Notes: generated by a model from the sequence alone, not told the origin. 64,000 bases of DNA from Lentzea sp. NBRC 102530 (GCF_030269365.1 NZ_BSTF01000006.1:124001-188000), one strand, 5' to 3'; counted from the stretch's first letter, positions 26,186 to 34,460 are shown. Translations and numbers: made by a program.

Positions 26186-26611
26186 TCAGGACACCGCCGG
26201 GCACGCGACGATGGCCCACACGTACTTGCCCATCAGGCGCTGGACCACACCCCACCGTGCGGACAGCTGTTCGACGATCACGAGTCCGCGACTGCGCGCC
26301 GAGTCGGGGTTGGACGGCTGCAACCGGGGCAGTGCGGGGGAGGAGTCCTCGGCGACGATGCCGACGACGCCCAGATCCGTCGAGCGGCACAACTTGAGGC
26401 GCGCGGGAAACCGGGCGTGGTCGAACACGTTCGACGCGAGTTCGGAGAGGACGAGGAGCACGTCGACGAGGTCGTCTTCGAGGAGGTCGGACAGCACCGA
26501 CCGGGCCCATCGGCGCACCTTCGCGATGTCGGGAACACCGCTGACGAGTTCGAAGGTGCTCCACCCCTCGCCGGCGTCCGTCGCGGCAGGGCCTCGTTCC
26601 ACAGGTGTCAC
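26186..26611 (-). CDS. Anti-sigma-type ATP-binding protein (HATPase_c_2)
   Basis: A protein of 141 residues with the GHKL ATPase fold of RsbW/SpoIIAB-like serine kinases and related actinomycete regulators. The N box is LVLSELASNVFDHAR, the G1 region IVAEDSSPALPRL, and the G2-like part SRGLVIVEQLSARWGV. It would bind a sigma factor or STAS partner in the cytosol. The GTG at 26611 is the first start before the domain; no strong ribosome site is seen. The STAS gene next to it is broken, so its partner may now be elsewhere. Confidence 0.7.
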   Translation of the reverse strand: MTPVERGPAATDAGEGWSTFELVSGVPDIAKVRRWARSVLSDLLEDDLVDVLLVLSELASNVFDHARFPARLKLCRSTDLGVVGIVAEDSSPALPRLQPSNPDSARSRGLVIVEQLSARWGVVQRLMGKYVWAIVACPAVS

Positions 26612-26804
26612 ACCCCGTAAGGTACCTCGCCTGAATCGGGCAAAACCCCTGTGGTGAAAGTGTTCGTCGTCGGGAGCCCCGGATGGCGGTAGCACGTCGA
26701 GGCGCGTGCGCCGACGGCGTGCTCGGCCGACCGGCGTGGACGGCAAAGGAACTTCCGTGTCATGCCGCTGGCCGTTCTGTCCACAGTGAACAAGATGCGA
26801 GGGA

Positions 26805-26990
26805 TCACGCGAGCTGCCCGCACCCGGGCGGCGATCCCGACGACCGGGACGTGACGTCTGCGACGAACCTCTCCGCCAGCTTGCGCAGCTTGACGTTCTC
26901 GCGTTGCGACTGCGTGACCAGCAGCTGGAAAGCCTGTTCCGACAGTAGCGCGGATCCGCCGTCCAGCGGACGTGTGACACGAATGGACGC
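26805..26990 (-). pseudogene. ANTAR-domain relic
   Basis: The minus strand encodes LLSEQAFQLLVTQSQRENVK followed by LRKLAERFVADVTSR and a stop at 26805-26807. This is the last two helices of an ANTAR RNA-binding domain. No start codon or GAF part precedes it in frame. ANTAR proteins act as antiterminators, so this is the tail of a lost regulator. The 390-base gap between 26612 and 27002 holds nothing else I can support. Confidence 0.5.
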
Positions 26991-27002
26991 AGGACCGGTG
27001 TC

Positions 27003-27230
27003 TCAGCGGTTCGAGGAAGGGAACTGGCCGCCGACGCTACCCAGGGCGAGCAGGTCGGTGTACTGGTCCTGCCACGACCTCTCGGTGGCGAGCAGGTCCG
27101 CGAGCCGCTGGACCCACTGCCCGTCGACCGGAGAGCCTGCCGCCGCCAGGTGCCGTTCGGTCTCTTCGCGGGCGCTGATCCACTCGGACAACGTGGGACC
27201 GAGGGTGGGGCCGCCTTGCGCATCAGTCAT
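27003..27230 (-). CDS. Hypothetical 75-residue protein
   Basis: A frame of 75 residues beginning MTDAQGGPTLGPTLSEWISA with a predicted helical middle (QRLADLLATERSWQDQYTDL). I recognise no family. The ribosome site is weak. It diverges from the MEDS regulator gene at 27367 and could be a small partner of it, which is a guess from position only. Confidence 0.4.
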   Translation of the reverse strand: MTDAQGGPTLGPTLSEWISAREETERHLAAAGSPVDGQWVQRLADLLATERSWQDQYTDLLALGSVGGQFPSSNR

Positions 27231-27366
27231 GAGGCGACAGTACTGCCGCGCGCCACCCGCGTTCGCCGATGCAGGGCGCCCGTTGGTGTTGTGCGGTGGA
27301 GCAGGAGGTAGCGTCCGCGTAGTGCGCCGGAAGTTCGGCACATCCTCAGCCAAAGGGGGTGGCGTC

Positions 27367-28332
27367 TTGACCACCACCGAGACTGACACCGGGACAGCCC
27401 CGCGTGCGGCCCCGTTCGTGCATCCAGCTTTTCTCTACACCTCCGACGACGACTACCTCGCGACGCTGGTGCGGTTCGTCGCCGACGGTCTGGCCGGAGA
27501 TGAACCGGTCGCCGTCGCGGTGCCCTCTGCTCGCCTGCGATTGCTGCGCGAGGCCGTGGGCGCAAACGGAAGCGGGGTGACGTGGCTCGACATGACCGAG
27601 GTGGGCCGCAACCCCGGACGCATCATCGCCTCGGTGTTGCGCGCGTTCTCCGACTCCCGTCCTGACCGGCGCGTGCGCATCGTCGGCGAGCCGATCTGGT
27701 CGGGTCGGACCGAAGCCGAGTACCCGGCGTGCGTGGAGCACGAGGCGTTGATCAACCAGGCGTTCGCCGGGCGCGAGGTCACAATCGTGTGCCCGTACGA
27801 CGTCGTCGGCCTCGGTGGGAACGTCATCGCCGACGCGCGCGCTACCCACCCGGAGGTCTGGGAGCAAGCTCGGCGGTATCAGAGTGACGAGTATGCGCCA
27901 GAAATGGCTCTGGCCCGGTACAACAAGCCTCTACTGGATCTGTCCGAAGTGGAGGAGTTCTGCGTGAGCGAACCGGCGCAGTTGCGCGCGGCGCGCCAGT
28001 GGGCGGCGAGTGAGGGCCGCCGCCACGGGCTCGGCGAGGACCGCGCGGCAGACCTCGAGTACATCGCCACCGAACTGGTCACCAACAGTCTGGTGCACAC
28101 GCCGGAGGGCCGATGTGGACTGAGGATCTGGCGTCACCAGGACCACGTCGCCTGCGCGGTCAGCGACACCGGCCGGCTGACCGACCCTCTAGCCGGACGC
28201 ACCCCGAGGTCGCCCGAACTTCCAGGCGGGCAGGGACTGCTCCTGGTCCACCGGTTCGCCGACCTCGTCCGAGTGCACACGACTGGGCACGGCACCACGA
28301 TCTACGCCCTGCTCCGGATCGGAGAGGACTGA
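27367..28332 (+). CDS. MEDS-domain plus anti-sigma-type ATPase regulator
   Basis: A protein of 321 residues. Residues about 15-190 form a MEDS domain (HPAFLYTSDDDYLATLVRFV, YEV-like CPYDVVGLGG), found in sensors of methanogen and actinomycete signalling. Residues about 205-320 form a HATPase_c_2 domain with N box ELVTNSLVHTPEG, G1 AVSDTGRLTDPL and G2 GGQGLLLVHRFADLV. It would act in a sigma-factor partner switch. The TTG at 27367 is chosen for GGGGGTGG upstream; no ATG or GTG fits the domain start. A strong hairpin follows. Confidence 0.78.
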   Translation: MTTTETDTGTAPRAAPFVHPAFLYTSDDDYLATLVRFVADGLAGDEPVAVAVPSARLRLLREAVGANGSGVTWLDMTEVGRNPGRIIASVLRAFSDSRPDRRVRIVGEPIWSGRTEAEYPACVEHEALINQAFAGREVTIVCPYDVVGLGGNVIADARATHPEVWEQARRYQSDEYAPEMALARYNKPLLDLSEVEEFCVSEPAQLRAARQWAASEGRRHGLGEDRAADLEYIATELVTNSLVHTPEGRCGLRIWRHQDHVACAVSDTGRLTDPLAGRTPRSPELPGGQGLLLVHRFADLVRVHTTGHGTTIYALLRIGED

Positions 28333-28356
28333 CCTCGTCCGGTCTCCCGCACGGGG

Positions 28357-28388
28357 CGAAGCGGGCCGCTCAGCAGCGGCCCGCTTCG
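28357..28388. terminator. Bidirectional hairpin terminator
   Basis: A 14-bp perfect stem (CGAAGCGGGCCGCT) with a 4-base loop lies between the convergent MEDS regulator and cold-shock genes. Confidence 0.75.
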
Positions 28389-28403
28389 TGATCCCGGGTC
28401 TTG

Positions 28404-28607
28404 TCAGAGAATCCGGACCGACTTGGCCTGCGGCCCCCGGTCGCCCTGCTGGATCTCGAACTCCACCGCCTGGTTCTCCGGTATGCCTTGGTAGGCGTAC
28501 TCGTGCACCTCGGAGTGGTGCACGAAGACGTCCGGCCCGCCGCCTTCGGGGGCGATGAAGCCGAATCCCTTGGTGCCGTTGAACCACTTCACGGTTCCTT
28601 GAGTCAT
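28404..28607 (-). CDS. Cold-shock protein
   Basis: A CspA-type nucleic-acid-binding protein of 67 residues. RNP1 is KGFGFIAP and RNP2 is DVFVHHSEV, after the standard start [14 protein letters not shown]. It would act as an RNA chaperone. The ATG overlaps the stop of an upstream 93-residue hypothetical gene by four bases and also has AAGGAG in front, so it can be translated on its own or coupled. It is a paralogue of the gene at 44325-44528. Confidence 0.93.
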   Translation of the reverse strand: MTQGTVKWFNGTKGFGFIAPEGGGPDVFVHHSEVHEYAYQGIPENQAVEFEIQQGDRGPQAKSVRIL

Positions 28608-28885
28608 CGACGTACTCCTTCGGTCGTCCGGGACACGCCGAGCGCCTCCGGGAAAGCCACGATGATCGGTGCGTCCTGAACGGAACGCGCGGCACGCGGT
28701 CGCAGGCCGGACAGACCCAGCATCTCGAGGAGATCGCGGCAGTCCTGCGCGTCGTGGCAGTGCTCCGCGACGCGGTGCGCCGCTTGCCGTTGCTGAACGA
28801 CCTCGGCTTCGCTTGCAGCGAGCCGTGCCTCGGCGAAGTCGGCTGCGGCGCCGCGCGGTCGGTCGTGCAGCCTGATTCGGGTCAT
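28604..28885 (-). CDS. Hypothetical 93-residue protein coupled to cold-shock gene
   Basis: A protein of 93 residues starting [20 protein letters not shown], with a long helix ([20 protein letters not shown]) and a [14 protein letters not shown] segment that I have seen at the ends of many actinomycete small proteins. The function is unknown. It overlaps the cold-shock gene by ATGA, so co-translation with an RNA chaperone is expected. The N-terminal helix could form a coiled coil. Confidence 0.6.
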   Translation of the reverse strand: MTRIRLHDRPRGAAADFAEARLAASEAEVVQQRQAAHRVAEHCHDAQDCRDLLEMLGLSGLRPRAARSVQDAPIIVAFPEALGVSRTTEGVRR

Positions 28886-29429
28886 GCGAACACCCGCTCA
28901 CTTCGCGTGGTGCGACCGAGTGGGAAGGGCGAGGGGAAGAGCTGGCGATCCGGCGACAAGCCGGTGCTCCGATCTCCGGCCGGGCGAGACAGCGCCGGAC
29001 CGAGTTGGATCGGGGTCCGCGGCGGCTGGATGCCGGCAACTGGAACCCCAACTGCCGTGGACAGTACTCGGTGCGGGACCGGCCTGCTGCGCGCCGCCTC
29101 CGCAAACGTCGGCAGGGGGTCAGCGCTCCGAGGGAACGCGAGGTGCCGGCACCGGCTCCAGGAACAGGTTCGTCCAGGCAGGCTGGTCGCAGTCGGCAGG
29201 GCCTGACTGCGCGTGCGGCTGATGGGTCTCGGGATGGCTGAACAGATCGTTCGCCGAAGAGCGGATCACTTGGTACTTCCCGTTCGATGATGGAGGAGAT
29301 CTGATCTCCGAAGGGAGAATTCAGGGCGCGGAACGCGGCCACCTCCCAGCCAACGGTACACGCTCGGTGCCGCGAGAGCGGCTGTCTGCCAGCACCGTGC
29401 TCGAAGGACTTGGTTCCGCGCCAACCTTC
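28886..29429. other. Non-coding or unassigned stretch
   Basis: Several frames are open in this GC-rich stretch, but none has a ribosome site, domain or coherent composition. I can support no gene here. It should contain the promoter of the 93-residue hypothetical gene at its left end. Confidence 0.5.
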
Positions 29430-29960
29430 GTGATCGCTTCACGCTGGCGTCCGTCGACGAACTGGTTGGCGGACGTGCGTAGACTGGTGATCACCGAGAG
29501 CATGTCGTGCAGCAGCGGTCGAGCTGGTGCCGCCTCGGGCGCGTCACGAGACCCGGCCTTGCGGCTGGAGGTGGCAGCGCCGGGCCGACCTCGGACTCTT
29601 TCCGCGGCCTTGGTCTTCGCCGCCCGCGTTCTCTTTCCGCACCACCGTTCATCGGAGTTCCCGCATGACCACGTCCGAACCGCTGACCACCGCCACCGAA
29701 GTCGGGCGTGCGTGCGCCGTGTGCCCCCACCCGTGGGCGGAGCACGACCTCTTCGGTGTGCGGTACTGCACCGCCACCGCGGCCGCCGCGTTGGCCCGAG
29801 GATGTATCTGCTCATGACGACCACCACCGTGCTCACCACCGAGCGGCTGACTCTGCGCCCGTGGCGGCTCGAGGACGCGCCGGCGGCGCTGGAGGTGTAC
29901 GGGCACGCGGACGTGACACGCTGGTTGAGCCCCGAGATGGACCAGGTACCGGATCAGGCG
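29430..29960 (+). repeat. Paralogous segment, copy A (intact RGCVC-GNAT)
   Basis: About 530 bases, from the non-coding region through the RGCVC gene and the first 49 codons of the acetyltransferase, have a decayed copy at 61740-62257. The longest shared runs include the region of GAGAGCATGTCGTGCAGCAG and the bases just before the RGCVC start. The upstream non-coding part is conserved as strongly as the coding part. Confidence 0.75.
29665..29817 (+). CDS. RGCVC-family cysteine-rich mini-protein
   Basis: A protein of 50 residues named after its C-terminal motif, here RGCIC. Cysteines and a histidine are spaced as CAVCPHPW...H, YC and CIC, which looks like a small metal-binding knuckle. Function is unknown. 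The ATG has GGAG upstream. Its TGA overlaps the ATG of the acetyltransferase (ATGA at 29814-29817), so the two are co-translated. A broken copy of the same pair lies at 61.9 kb. Confidence 0.7.
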   Translation: MTTSEPLTTATEVGRACAVCPHPWAEHDLFGVRYCTATAAAALARGCICS

Positions 29961-30389
29961 GCCATGAGGTTGCTGGTGCAGCAGTGGATCGCGGAAAGCG
30001 CGAGGCTGCCCGCGCCGGCGGGCCGGTGGGTGATCCAGCGCGACAGCGACCGCCAGGTGATCGGCGGCGCCGTGCTGCTCCCGTTGCCGCCCGGCGAGGA
30101 GGACCTGGAGATCGGCTGGCAGCTGCGGCCCGACACCTGGGGCAACGGCTACGCCACCGAGACCACGCACGCCTTGGCCGCCTGGGCGTTCAGCCAGGAC
30201 GTGAACGAGGTGTTCGCCGTCATCAGGCCGGGCAACGCCCGAGCGGCCTCCACCGTGCGCAACAACGGAATGCATTGGGTCGGCGAGACCACGAAGTACT
30301 TCGGCATCGAACTGCAGGTGTTCCGCCTCCGCGCGGCGGACCTGGATGCCCGCGCACCGGCCTCGCTCGAACCGCCGAACCGCGACTGA
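29814..30389 (+). CDS. GNAT-family N-acetyltransferase (RimJ/RimL-like)
   Basis: A protein of 191 residues of the RimJ/RimL-like acetyltransferase group (TERLTLRPWRLEDAPAALEV at the start). The acetyl-CoA motif A region is IGWQLRPDTWGNGYATETTH and the beta-5 region is VNEVFAVIRPGNARAASTVR. The acceptor is unknown: protein N termini, aminoglycosides and small amines are all possible. The start at 29814 is chosen because it overlaps the RGCVC stop; an ATG four codons upstream is an alternative. Confidence 0.8.
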   Translation: MTTTTVLTTERLTLRPWRLEDAPAALEVYGHADVTRWLSPEMDQVPDQAAMRLLVQQWIAESARLPAPAGRWVIQRDSDRQVIGGAVLLPLPPGEEDLEIGWQLRPDTWGNGYATETTHALAAWAFSQDVNEVFAVIRPGNARAASTVRNNGMHWVGETTKYFGIELQVFRLRAADLDARAPASLEPPNRD

Positions 30390-31237
30390 CCACGTCGGCA
30401 CCGAACGCACTTCGTGCCGGCGCACCTGGCCAAGCCGGGCGTGCGAGTCGTCGGACTCGGCTGCGGAGGGGAAGCCCAGGAGGCTCGCATGACCGCGTGC
30501 GCGGAGCAGGACAACCGCTTGACGGAGCTGGGGTGCGGACCAACTTCGCGAAAGTCGTCGAGGAGTGGGTGAACGCCGCGGCGGCTCTGCTGCGCGGGCG
30601 TGCGACGAAGGCGGAGCTGATTCCTCGTCAGCCCAGCTACCTGCGGCTACCGTTCGATGACCTGTCTCGCGACTCCACGGCGGCTGGCCCGTGTTGTGCA
30701 CGAGGGACAGGGCGTCGACCACGCCGATCTCCAGTCGCCCGGCGACCCGTCGCCGCGAGCTCGCGGTGACCCGGAACAGTGTCGGGTGACCTCCGCTGCG
30801 GAACCGAGAAGCGGCCGGCGTTCCGGTACCGCTCGCAGATCCGGACATCCCACCGTCTGTCCACGAGCGTGTCGGCCGGCTCCGCGGACGCTCGTGCCAC
30901 CCGTTGATCGGACGCTCCGGTCACCTCTCGGTCGCCTTCGACGCGCTCGCGTGGTCGCAGACCGTGTCCGCTGTCGCGACGGAACACCGCATTTGCGGCC
31001 GAGGAAGTCTTGACGGTTCCCAGTGCAACGTCCGGCGGCCACGTCCGGACACTTTTTCCAGTGGTTTCCAACTGTCGCTGCCGACGCCCGGTGCAGGTCG
31101 GGATCAGGATCGGGCGGCCGAACGATCGAGCGGTGATCGGCCAGGTCATGCGCGCAGTCAGCAGTCCTGACGCACGACCTCGAGGTGCGGCGGAAATAAG
31201 GTGCTGTAAAAAGGCGGAAAATGAGAAAAGGGTGTAG
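30390..31237. other. Long stretch without a supported gene
   Basis: About 850 bases. A GTG frame at 30533-30769 begins with protein-like sequence (MRTNFAKVVEEWVNAAAALL) but loses it after 46 residues and has no ribosome site. It may be a relic. The AT-rich end near 31190-31240 probably contains the promoter of the DUF5994 operon. Confidence 0.45.
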
Positions 31238-31340
31238 TGTCATTTTCGTCGAGAACACATCGTGCCTGTGCGGTCAAGCCCAGGTCGTGCTCGGCGAAAC
31301 CTGAACCGGCCTTTTTCCGGCCGGAGACGGGAGTCCCGGC
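31238..31340 (+). promoter_or_regulatory. Conserved leader of DUF5994 operon, copy A
   Basis: Most of these bases are identical to the leader at 47671-47770 read on the other strand, including GTCGAGAACA, GCGGTCAAG, CGAAACCTGAACCGGC and the last bases before the ATG. AGGT and ACCT arms around CTCGGCGAA can pair as a hairpin. A TAGTGT or TATGAT-like -10 element lies just upstream in each copy. Conservation of a non-coding leader between duplicated operons suggests a regulatory role. Confidence 0.55.
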
Positions 31341-31871
31341 ATGACGTCGGCTCCGTACCAGTCCACCACCCCATCGGCCGGCGAGCAGCCTCGGTACCCG
31401 CTGCGGTTGCGGTTGAGCCCGAAGGCGCTCGCCACGGGGTGTGTCGACGGCGCCTGGTGGCCGCGTTCCCGGGACCTCGCCGCCGAACTGCCGGCGCTGC
31501 TCGCGGTGCTGGCAGTTCGGCTGGGTGAGATCCCGCGGGTGAGCTACAACCTGACGGAGTGGGACACCGCGCCGCGCCAGATCGCCGCGGCCGGCGTCCG
31601 CGTGCGGCTCAGCGGGTTCTGGTCCCGGCCCGCGCACACCGTCGACCTCGTCGCGGGGGACCGGCGCCGCATCACGCTGCTCGTCCTGCCGCCGGGCGCG
31701 GACCCGTCCGCCGCTCACCGCACGATGATGCGGGCCGCCCGGCGCGGCAACGCCGACACCGTCGAGGATGTGCTCCGTGAGCCCGTTCCGGCCACCGAGA
31801 CGTCCACTGTGGACCGCTGGAACGACGAGGGCGGCCACGTACCCGAACAGAAGACGAGGGAAGCCCTGTGA
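31341..31871 (+). CDS. DUF5994 family protein
   Basis: A protein of 176 residues with the DUF5994 hallmarks LATGCVDGAWWPRSRDLAAE, VSYNLTEWDTAPRQIAAAGV and RRRITLLVLPPGADPSAAHR. The C-terminal 40 residues are low-complexity and absent from the family core. The function is unknown; the family occurs in actinomycetes next to DUF6307. Its stop overlaps the next start by GTGA. A paralogue lies at 47182-47670. Confidence 0.8.
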   Translation: MTSAPYQSTTPSAGEQPRYPLRLRLSPKALATGCVDGAWWPRSRDLAAELPALLAVLAVRLGEIPRVSYNLTEWDTAPRQIAAAGVRVRLSGFWSRPAHTVDLVAGDRRRITLLVLPPGADPSAAHRTMMRAARRGNADTVEDVLREPVPATETSTVDRWNDEGGHVPEQKTREAL

Positions 31872-32023
31872 AAGAAGCGAACTTCACGTCCGCCTACGAC
31901 CGCCGTCTCACGATGGTGCAGGACGTGTTGACCAGCCGAGCCGAGCTCGGCAGTGAGGCCGCGCGGGAACTGGCCGTGCACGTGTTGCGCGCGCTCGACC
32001 ACATCCCGGAGCGGGTGCGGTGA
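31868..32023 (+). CDS. DUF6307 family mini-protein
   Basis: A protein of 51 residues: MKEANFTSAYDRRLTMVQDV, then a helix ending in LAVHVLRALDHIPERVR. It matches the DUF6307 pattern and has exactly the same length as the copy at 47020-47175. The GTG start overlaps the DUF5994 stop, and its own stop overlaps the transglutaminase start, both as GTGA. All three genes are therefore translationally coupled. Function is unknown; the strict coupling suggests a complex or fixed stoichiometry. Confidence 0.75.
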   Translation: MKEANFTSAYDRRLTMVQDVLTSRAELGSEAARELAVHVLRALDHIPERVR

Positions 32024-32886
32024 ACTCGCGCCACAACGGTCGCGAGGCACAACCGGCGCGGGGCACTCGGCTGCTCCGCGTCGGCTGTGCGTTCACCTAC
32101 CGGGCGGAGGTGCCCACGCCGGCGGTGTTCATGGTGAGACCGGACCGGCGGGACCAGGTGCGGTTGAGCGGTGAGAACCTGTTCACCGAGCCCGACGTGC
32201 TCGTGCGGGACCACGTCGACGTGTACGGCAACTGGTCGTCCCGCCTGGTGCTGCCACCGGGACTGTCCACGGTGAACTACGCCGCGTGGGTGGATGTGCC
32301 CGACCGCGTCGAGGACGTCGACGAGACCGCGCCCGAGAGGTGGCCCGACGACCTCCCCGGCGAGGTGCTGCTGTACACGTTGCCCAGCCGGTACTGCGTG
32401 TCCGACGTGCTGGCGGACGAGGCCTGGTCGAGGTTCGGCGCGCACCCGCCCGGCTACCGCCGGGTGCAGGCGATCTGCCGGCACGTCCACGAGTCGCTGG
32501 AGTTCGGTTACGGCACCTCGACGGCGTTGTCCACCGCCGCCGACGTCAACGCTTCCGGGCTCGGGGTCTGCCGCGACTTCACGCACCTGGCGATCTCGTT
32601 CTGCCGAGCCCTCAACATCCCCGCTCGCTACGTCTTCGGCTACCTGCCCGACCTGGACGTGTCGCCGGACGGGGCGCCGATGGACTTCGCGGCGTGGATG
32701 GAGGTCTGGCTGGGAGACCGCTGGTGGACCTTCGACCCGCGCAACAGCGTGCAGCGCAAGGGCAGGGTGGTGGTCGGTCGTGGCAGGGACGCCGCGGACG
32801 TCGCCATGGTCACCACGTTCGGAGGCCCTGTGCTGGAGTCGATGGTCGTGCAGGCCGAGGAGGACATGGCGCCCGCGTGGCGTTGA
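32020..32886 (+). CDS. Transglutaminase-like protein
   Basis: A protein of 288 residues with an N-terminal beta domain (about 20-120) and a transglutaminase-like core with the cysteine motif GLGVCRDFTHLAISFCRALN (Cys near 184) and the Asp motif RWWTFDPRNS. The position that holds the catalytic His before AW in classical members is Ala here ([10 protein letters not shown]), so activity may differ or rely on another His. The GTG start overlaps the DUF6307 stop. No signal peptide is visible, so it should be cytosolic. A truncated relative lies at 43784-44146. Confidence 0.78.
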   Translation: MNSRHNGREAQPARGTRLLRVGCAFTYRAEVPTPAVFMVRPDRRDQVRLSGENLFTEPDVLVRDHVDVYGNWSSRLVLPPGLSTVNYAAWVDVPDRVEDVDETAPERWPDDLPGEVLLYTLPSRYCVSDVLADEAWSRFGAHPPGYRRVQAICRHVHESLEFGYGTSTALSTAADVNASGLGVCRDFTHLAISFCRALNIPARYVFGYLPDLDVSPDGAPMDFAAWMEVWLGDRWWTFDPRNSVQRKGRVVVGRGRDAADVAMVTTFGGPVLESMVVQAEEDMAPAWR

Positions 32887-33578
32887 GCACGCTCAGGGCC
32901 TCTCCGGCGCGGGTGCGACGGTTCTCGCCTCGACGAGGCCGAGAACCCCGGCGTGGTCCACCGACGTCCACTGCCAGTGCGAGTGGGCGTGAGAAGTGGT
33001 TGTGAGGACAGCAACTCATCGCGGTGTGGGAAAGGGAACCGTCACCGATCAGTCTGGGCCGGAGGACTGCGGTGTCCGGTCGGGAGGGTCGTCGCGCCTC
33101 GAGAACGAGAGCGGAGTCCACTTCGGACTGCCATGTCGGGCGACCGGACGCACCGTGTCATCGGCGCGCGAACCAGCTCGGCGGGTTCAGCGCGGGCACG
33201 GTGGTGGCGGGATCGGTCGCCAACGGCCTCCAGCCGCCGGGGAACTGGCTGTCGGACAGCGCGTTCGGCCGCCTGGTCATCCGCAGGCCGAGTGGTGTCG
33301 TGAGTTCGATGCCGGTGCTGATCGGGCCCGAGATCATCTCGGTGCTCCCGCCTCCGTCCGGACATGCCGGTCGGGGTCTCTGGTGCTCCGGAGGGGGCAC
33401 CTGGCTCGGTCGCCGATGCACGAGGTCCCCTCGGACCACCAACTCTACGCCCAGGACGGCCGTTCGGACAGGGGCGATCCCGCCGGCTGCGCCTGCGCTC
33501 GAACGTGCTCATCGGCGAGATCGAGTTGCCGCTCGCCGCTCTCGAACCTGTTGTTCCCGCTGCGGTGCCGGGGCGCGC
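32887..33578. other. Stretch without a confident gene
   Basis: About 690 bases. A minus-strand frame ending at 33158 has a natural-looking C terminus (TDPATTVPALNPPSWFARR) but its start region is incoherent, so it may be a relic of an unknown gene. No ribosome site or domain supports any other frame. Confidence 0.4.
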
Positions 33579-33788
33579 CTACCTGGGCGGCCTGCTCGAC
33601 GCGATCGCGACGCGCAGCGCGTTCAGGGCGTGGTGTTGCTCCAGCAGCACGGCGGGCACCGTGGAATCCAGCACTGCTGCCGTTTGCTCGGCGGACAGGC
33701 CGTGCACCACCCGGAGCTCGAGTATCAAGCGTTGCTCCTCGGTGAGCGCGGCCAGGTGCGTCATGTCGGCTCGGAACGGATCGCTCAC
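33579..33788 (-). CDS. Mini-protein resembling sigma-70 region 4
   Basis: A protein of 69 residues. LAALTEEQRLILELRVVHGL and SAEQTAAVLDSTVPAVLLEQ form a helix-turn-helix like sigma-70 region 4, with no region 2, so it cannot be a complete sigma factor. Its ATG overlaps the stop of the GAF-domain gene upstream (ATGA). It may bind DNA, act as an adaptor for RNA polymerase, or be the remaining end of a sigma factor. The coupling favours a real function. Confidence 0.55.
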   Translation of the reverse strand: MSDPFRADMTHLAALTEEQRLILELRVVHGLSAEQTAAVLDSTVPAVLLEQHHALNALRVAIASSRPPR

Positions 33789-34285
33789 TGAGGCACGTCG
33801 AGCAACAGGGGCAGCGCCACGGTGGCCAGGTGCACCACGGTGACGATCTCGTCGGGCGTCAGCCCCTCACCGGTGTCGCGGTGGATCTCCAGGGCACCGA
33901 GCGGTTCGGCGCCGACCGCCAGGGGGAACACGAACACCGCCTCGACCCCGGCCGTGACCGCCGCAGCCGCGAAGAGCGGCCAGCGCTGCGAGGTCGCACG
34001 GTCCACCAGGTTCGGCACGAACACCGGCCAGTTCTGCCGAACCGCCTCGAACGCGGGCCCTTCTCCGAGGGCGGACTGCAGCTCCGCGATCTCCTCACCG
34101 CAGAACCCCGAGCTCGCGGACAGGCAGATGGGACCGTGCCCCGTCCGCAGGTAGATCGCCGTTCCGGCCGCGTTCGTCGTCACCCCGCAGACGGTGCAGA
34201 CGGAACGGATCGCGGTCTTGCGGTGTTCGAGCCAGGTCGAGACGTCGTGCGGTGCGGTGGCCGGAGCCCCGGTGAGACCGAACAT
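33785..34285 (-). CDS. GAF-domain protein
   Basis: A protein of 166 residues occupied almost fully by a GAF domain (about 20-160): AIYLRTGHGPICLSASSGFC, LQSALGEGPAFEAVRQNWPV and GAEPLGALEIHRDTGEG. In actinomycetes such GAF domains are usually joined to an ANTAR output domain, which is missing here. The ATG at 34285 begins just before the domain; an in-frame start at 34423 adds unlikely sequence. The coupled region-4-like mini-protein downstream could be the separate output partner (inference). Confidence 0.7.
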   Translation of the reverse strand: MFGLTGAPATAPHDVSTWLEHRKTAIRSVCTVCGVTTNAAGTAIYLRTGHGPICLSASSGFCGEEIAELQSALGEGPAFEAVRQNWPVFVPNLVDRATSQRWPLFAAAAVTAGVEAVFVFPLAVGAEPLGALEIHRDTGEGLTPDEIVTVVHLATVALPLLLDVPQ

Positions 34286-34460
34286 GGCCGGCAGCACTCC
34301 AGACCAGCGTTGGTGAAGTGGTGCCGCCGTGGACCGGGACGGCTTGGCGGTTCTCGCCTGGCCGGACCAAGCGCGGTCGGCCACAACGCGATGTGGACGC
34401 GATGCCCGCCGCCGTTCGTGCATCCCGGTGAACCTGTTCGGCAGGGGCTTCCGCGGCGCC

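Noticed and set aside
29321..29660. Minus-strand frame with HDMLSVITSLRTSANQF, similar in the second copy at 61.8 kb
   Set aside because: The similarity follows from the duplicated DNA itself and is no better in this frame than at the nucleotide level; the frame has no supported start.
30533..30769. 79-codon frame starting MRTNFAKVVEEWVNAAAALL
   Set aside because: The first 46 residues look protein-like, but there is no ribosome site, the end is Arg/Pro noise, and I recognise no family.
1727..32275. Scattered TGTCCACA/TGTGGACA octamers resembling DnaA boxes (for example near 1727, 9453, 17648, 26777, 31801)
   Set aside because: They fall mostly inside genes as synonymous codons (TCC ACT GTG GAC), are isolated and not clustered in an AT-rich origin. 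This looks like codon habit of the lineage, not an origin.
33158..33442. Minus-strand frame of 94 codons ending ALNPPSWFARR
   Set aside because: Only the C-terminal half is coherent; no start, domain or context supports a gene. It could be a relic but I cannot name it.
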